Assembly: GCA_036505875.1 (NCBI GenBank)
Contig: DASXSR010000419.1
Coordinates: 1-16,542, forward strand
Origin: Onstottus_A sp036505875
GTDB lineage: Bacteria > Acidobacteriota > Blastocatellia > UBA7656
Reading direction: 5' to 3'
DNA length: 16,542 nt
A program made the translations under genes and the position numbers. The notes under the pieces are model-generated. The model had not been told where the DNA came from. It did no database searches and saw only the letters and a list, made by a program, of their open reading frames with translations. Positions 13,689-16,542 of the stretch are shown here, one piece after another (position 1 is the stretch's first letter; the number at the start of each line of letters is the position of its first letter).

Positions 13689-15590
13689 CTAGCCTCGCTT
13701 CCGATAGGCACGAATGAAAAACGTCTTATCGCCGATCTGTTGATTAAAGTTGTGATCCGGCCCAAAGATCGCGCACTCGTCGAAGTTCTGCTGTATCCAT
13801 TGCATTAGTACCTGACAATAACCCTTGCCGAATACCTCGGGACCAAATTCTGGGGTCGGGCGATTTGCCACCAGCACAAAGCGCGTCTTGGAGTCGACGA
13901 GCTGTTTGATCGCTCGCTCTTCACCTTCACGGTCCAGATAGCCTGGGGTGATGATCTCTTCCCTGAGCGGATTCGGCCGGTCGGTGAAAAAGTTAAGCGA
14001 AGTTCCTTCGGGCAACACAGCTATCGGCTCCTTTTCAGTAGTCTCTCGCTTGATGAAGCCGATGGCTTCGTCGACTGATTGACCGAGATCGGGTACCGCC
14101 ACGATCGTTCCACGATCGGTGCTCAACGCATAAGTGTTTCGATCACGATACTTATACGCGAGCAGACCGGCGGTTATTGCGACGTCGGCAAGTATCAGCG
14201 CAATCGCTATACCGCGAGCCAGACGTCGAGTCCTGCGATCGCGAAAGATGTCCGCGAAGGGGCAAACCCATGCGTAAGTGAAGACAATAACGGAAGCGGG
14301 CAGCAGGTAGGAACTGTAAGCTCCGCCACTTCGCACCCTAAGAATCACGCGCGCCAGACTCGCGAGCGCGTATACTAACAGTGTCAAAATGATTGTCGTT
14401 CGAGTTGCGGTGGTCCCTTTTGAAATTTGTCTTCGATAGCTGAGGAATTCCGCGCCCAACAATCCAACTAGGAGTAGGGGCATCGCCAGATAAGGGCCTA
14501 CCTCCCACGCGAGCGGAATAAACAAAAAGACAAGCGCCGATATCGCTAGTAATACCCATATCATCGCGTAGCTCGCGCGACCTGCGCTGCTGATCCGCAG
14601 ATCCGATTCAACCGCCGAGTCGCTAGCGAGGTCGCTTCGCTGTCGAGTTAACAGCAGGCTCACTGCTGCGATGAGGGCTGCAAGCGATCCTACGCGCAAC
14701 GCCGCTCCGATCATCTGCAGAACTGACGACCACGGATCGTCGAACCCGGACACACGCTTGTTGAAATAAACCAACTCGGGCGGCAGATTCCGGAGGAAAA
14801 GAAAACTGTCTGACGCTAGCGTGTGCCAACCAACCCGCGTGCCGATGTATGAGTAAGCTCCGATCACTAGGAAGAGGGCCGTCACGACGAAGATCACGCC
14901 CAACGTTGATGCGCGCCTCAGATTGGGGTGGCCGACCAGCGCTACAGCCACAATTCCCGCGCTGACTGCTGCCAGTCCCATCTCTGTCTTCGATAACATG
15001 GCTAACCCGGCCGCCACACCTGCTGCAGTCAACCAGAAGGCAGAAGGCAGGAGGCAGTAAGCAGCGGCTGCATTCTGGCCACTGCCTTCTGCTTTCTGCT
15101 TTCTGCCTTCCGCCCTCTGGATGAAGCGGACCAGTAACGCAACTGAAACCAGTCCAAACAAGCATCCGTGCAACGCTGAATAGGTGTAAGGAAGAATATA
15201 GTTGCCTGCTTGCTTGAATGCGCACAGCCACATCACGCTCAGCGTCGCTGCCGCCGAAGGAGCACGTCCCATCAACTGTCGCGAGAGCCAATACACCAGA
15301 GCAAAGATGATCACCGCCGAAAAGATTCCGTCGGCGTAAAGCACACCCAGCGAAGGTCCGAAGATCCGATAAAGCAGCGCGTTAACATAGGGTGAAAGCG
15401 GGCCGTATATATGGCGCACGTCGGAATACAGCATGGCGCCGCGAGCCAGACGCAATGGTTGATTCATCTCGCGGCCGCAGTCTACGAGCGGATTGCCCCA
15501 CCGCTCCCACGACACGGCGACGGCAAAGATAAACGACACAACGATGAGGGCGACCCAGGGCAAGTCGCGCTTGTCTATGCGAGTGGCCAC
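13689..15590 (-). CDS. Multi-pass membrane protein, GT-C glycosyltransferase (family 39/ArnT-like)
   Basis: This gene encodes 633 residues from a GTG at 15590. About 11 to 13 hydrophobic helices span residues 10 to 480, followed by a soluble C-terminal domain. The first outside loop (VDCGREMNQPLRLARGAMLYSD, then YGPLSPYVNALLYRIFG) has the Asp-Glu arrangement (D37, E41, D57) expected of the catalytic loop in GT-C enzymes, which transfer sugars from polyprenyl-phosphate donors at the outer face of the inner membrane. LSKTEMGLA at about 199-207 is another family-like feature. The acceptor is unknown. Residues about 158-186 (AEGRKQKAEG to CLLPSAFW) are encoded by a palindromic repeat read in frame. 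A strong promoter lies only a few bases before the GTG. The exact family is inferred from pattern and topology. Confidence 0.8.
   Translation of the reverse strand: MATRIDKRDLPWVALIVVSFIFAVAVSWERWGNPLVDCGREMNQPLRLARGAMLYSDVRHIYGPLSPYVNALLYRIFGPSLGVLYADGIFSAVIIFALVYWLSRQLMGRAPSAAATLSVMWLCAFKQAGNYILPYTYSALHGCLFGLVSVALLVRFIQRAEGRKQKAEGSGQNAAAAYCLLPSAFWLTAAGVAAGLAMLSKTEMGLAAVSAGIVAVALVGHPNLRRASTLGVIFVVTALFLVIGAYSYIGTRVGWHTLASDSFLFLRNLPPELVYFNKRVSGFDDPWSSVLQMIGAALRVGSLAALIAAVSLLLTRQRSDLASDSAVESDLRISSAGRASYAMIWVLLAISALVFLFIPLAWEVGPYLAMPLLLVGLLGAEFLSYRRQISKGTTATRTTIILTLLVYALASLARVILRVRSGGAYSSYLLPASVIVFTYAWVCPFADIFRDRRTRRLARGIAIALILADVAITAGLLAYKYRDRNTYALSTDRGTIVAVPDLGQSVDEAIGFIKRETTEKEPIAVLPEGTSLNFFTDRPNPLREEIITPGYLDREGEERAIKQLVDSKTRFVLVANRPTPEFGPEVFGKGYCQVLMQWIQQNFDECAIFGPDHNFNQQIGDKTFFIRAYRKRG
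15033..15120. repeat. Imperfect palindromic repeat inside the glycosyltransferase gene, family C
   Basis: The left half (15033-15066, rich in AGAAGGCAG units) and right half (15081-15120, rich in CTGCCTTCTG and CTTTCTGC units) are imperfect inverted copies around a short centre. Each half is itself a run of 7- to 8-base units. The element adds about 29 codons without breaking the frame, at the end of a predicted transmembrane helix where a loop would be. Such GCAGAAGGCAG-type repeats are normally intergenic. Confidence 0.65.
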
Positions 15591-15601
15591 GATGCTTGGC
15601 G

Positions 15602-15631
15602 ATTATAGGCGAAGGCTACGTGCGCTGACAA
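15602..15631 (-). promoter_or_regulatory. Near-consensus promoter for the glycosyltransferase gene
   Basis: On the minus strand TTGTCA (15626-15631) and a perfect TATAAT (15602-15607) are 18 bases apart, a strong vegetative sigma-70-type promoter. It fills the 50-base gap after the zinc-ribbon gene's stop. A start seven bases downstream, near 15595, leaves about 5 bases before the GTG at 15590, so the mRNA would be nearly leaderless. No Shine-Dalgarno sequence is present. Confidence 0.7.
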
Positions 15632-15640
15632 ATCTCAAGC

Positions 15641-16156
15641 TTACTCGCTCTGAGGCGTAGTGTCGCGCACATCGGTTTCAGGCCGGGACGCTTCCATTAG
15701 TTCCGTTGTATGTTCGGTCACGCTCAGGGGCTCTTCGCGCAGAAGCTGCTGCATCCTGGCAGTGCGCTCGGCGATCAACGAAGAGGGACGGTGGTCCGGC
15801 TCGGAACGCGACCACAACGTCTGAAGGAACGGGTAGCACGCGAGCCCCAGCCCGATGAAAGCGATGACCACGAGTATCCCGCTAATATAAGGCGTAAACT
15901 CACCGACTGGCTGGATGTGCTCTCTGTTTAAGATCCGCAAGACGGAAGCCGCTGCGACGGCACCAAAAGCGGTGAAGAGTCCCCAGAGCAGTGATGCTCG
16001 CTGTCGCGCGTCGAAACCGGCCTTCTTTGAAGCCCCTGCCTTTACTAACCCGGTTTGGGCGCTAATGAGCTCTGCAACAGCCTGCAGGTCCATGCCGCAC
16101 GAGCGGCAGAATCTTTGGTCAGGTGAAGCTCCGGCCGAGCAATTCGGACAGTACAT
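15641..16156 (-). CDS. Zinc-ribbon membrane protein of unknown function
   Basis: This gene encodes 171 residues. The ATG at 16156 has AAGGTG (16161-16166) four bases upstream. Residues 1-21 form a zinc ribbon with C3, C6, C17 and C20 (YCPNC, FCRSCG). Two hydrophobic helices follow at about 55-75 and 88-112, giving a short hairpin in the membrane with both the ribbon and the acidic C-terminal tail (about 115-171) probably cytoplasmic. Such DUF-type zinc-ribbon membrane proteins are common in Acidobacteriota and have no known role. It lies 50 bases before the glycosyltransferase gene on the same strand, but that gene appears to have its own promoter. Confidence 0.8.
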   Translation of the reverse strand: MYCPNCSAGASPDQRFCRSCGMDLQAVAELISAQTGLVKAGASKKAGFDARQRASLLWGLFTAFGAVAAASVLRILNREHIQPVGEFTPYISGILVVIAFIGLGLACYPFLQTLWSRSEPDHRPSSLIAERTARMQQLLREEPLSVTEHTTELMEASRPETDVRDTTPQSE

Positions 16157-16317
16157 TGGTCACCTTAATCAGACAATAGAATACGCACACACCGATGGGC
16201 GTGTTTCGCCTTCGCGTCTGCAGTTCGTAAGGGGTGTAATCAAAAGTGGACTTGGGTGCAAGAGGAGACTTGACAATAGCTGCGTGATCGGCGTAACCCA
16301 AGCTCGTTTCTCATTAA

Positions 16318-16337
16318 CACCCAACTTCACTTGGGTG
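16318..16337. repeat. Perfect 7-bp inverted repeat
   Basis: CACCCAA (16318-16324) and TTGGGTG (16331-16337) form a perfect stem with a 6-base loop. TTGGGTG also occurs at 16252-16258 and its near complement AACCCAAG at about 16293-16300, so the same core recurs within 90 bases. It could be an operator or part of the neighbouring repeat element. Confidence 0.45.
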
Positions 16338-16360
16338 GCGGCGAAGGCTGGTAATGTGGG

Positions 16361-16409
16361 ACCGTTTCAACGGTTTAGCTCGTTGGGCGTGAAACTGTTG
16401 AAACAGTTT
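16361..16409. repeat. Pair of related palindromes, family D
   Basis: ACCGTTTCAACGGTTT (16361-16376) contains the perfect palindrome ACCGTT-TC-AACGGT. AAACTGTTGAAACAGTTT (16392-16409) is a perfect palindrome with 8-base arms and a 2-base centre. The two are inverted copies of each other with two differences over 16 bases, and 15 bases lie between them. This layout fits either a small REP/MITE or a double operator. Confidence 0.6.
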
Positions 16410-16542
16410 AAGGTCAACCGAACGCCGGCTCCAACACCTCACTGAAGTGACGTGATAATGACAGAAGAACAGGCCTCATCTCACCGCAAGTCCCTTTTTA
16501 ATTGCACCGGTTCGTAAGTCTATCCTACGGACCATGCTGTAC

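Larger units (their letters stand above)
16157..16542. other. Intergenic region rich in palindromes, no gene seen
   Basis: No frame here has a plausible start, ribosome site and protein features; a plus frame overlapping from 15915 is antisense to the zinc-ribbon gene. The stretch holds several inverted repeats listed separately. GGTTCGTA (16509-16516) and TACGGACC (16526-16533) form an eight-pair hairpin with one G-U pair right before an ATG at 16534, which might begin a plus-strand gene that runs off the window; two codons are too few to tell. Confidence 0.5.

Noticed and set aside
14623..15291. 222-residue minus frame
   Set aside because: Same strand as the glycosyltransferase but a shifted frame; it contains no membrane segments or domain, and the main frame is continuous.
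16490..16542. tRNA-like GGTTCG near the right end
   Set aside because: No acceptor or anticodon stem can be built around it; it is better explained as one side of a simple hairpin.

Overview
The window (about 16.5 kb, moderately GC-rich) looks like chromosomal DNA of an environmental Gram-negative bacterium. Acidobacteriota, perhaps the Blastocatellia side, is my best guess. The reasons are secreted kelch-propeller proteins in tandem, an M14 and M28 exopeptidase pair beside a YCF48-type lipoprotein, a cyanobacterial-style glycine-rich RRM protein, and several short palindromic repeat families. This assignment is inference from gene content; there is no rRNA or other marker. I see no tRNA, rRNA or CRISPR array.

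Layout. Positions 1-3166 (+) hold three tandem paralogous secreted kelch proteins, the first present only as its C-terminal tail. Positions 3464-3787 (+) encode a small RRM RNA-binding protein behind a long leader with a hairpin against its ribosome binding site. Positions 3848-11181 (all -) read, in transcription order, GNAT acetyltransferase (RimI-like), YCF48/BNR-repeat lipoprotein, M14 carboxypeptidase, M28 aminopeptidase and aldo/keto reductase. Most gaps are short, so this could be one long transcription unit. Two of its gaps are filled by palindromic repeat elements. A small DUF5658-like membrane protein (11400-11720, -) lies upstream. An orphan urocanate hydratase (hutU, 11977-13635, +) faces a GT-C-type membrane glycosyltransferase (13689-15590, -). 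A zinc-ribbon membrane protein (15641-16156, -) lies upstream of that. The last 386 bases carry palindromic repeats and no convincing gene.

How the genes work together. The two peptidases are secreted or periplasmic exopeptidases and probably finish the breakdown of peptides outside the cytoplasm. The neighbouring lipoprotein and kelch proteins are also exported. HutU would feed histidine degradation, but the rest of the pathway is not here.

Most unusual content: (1) a 276-base intergenic block, 4850-5125, built of inverted REP/MITE-like arms around what may be the stub of a RAYT/Y1-type transposase; (2) an 80-base near-perfect palindrome at 10587-10666 filling the rimI-ycf48 gap up to 5 bases from the start codon; (3) an imperfect palindromic repeat read in frame inside the glycosyltransferase gene; (4) a strong promoter placed so that the glycosyltransferase mRNA would be almost leaderless; (5) paired related palindromes at 16361-16409.
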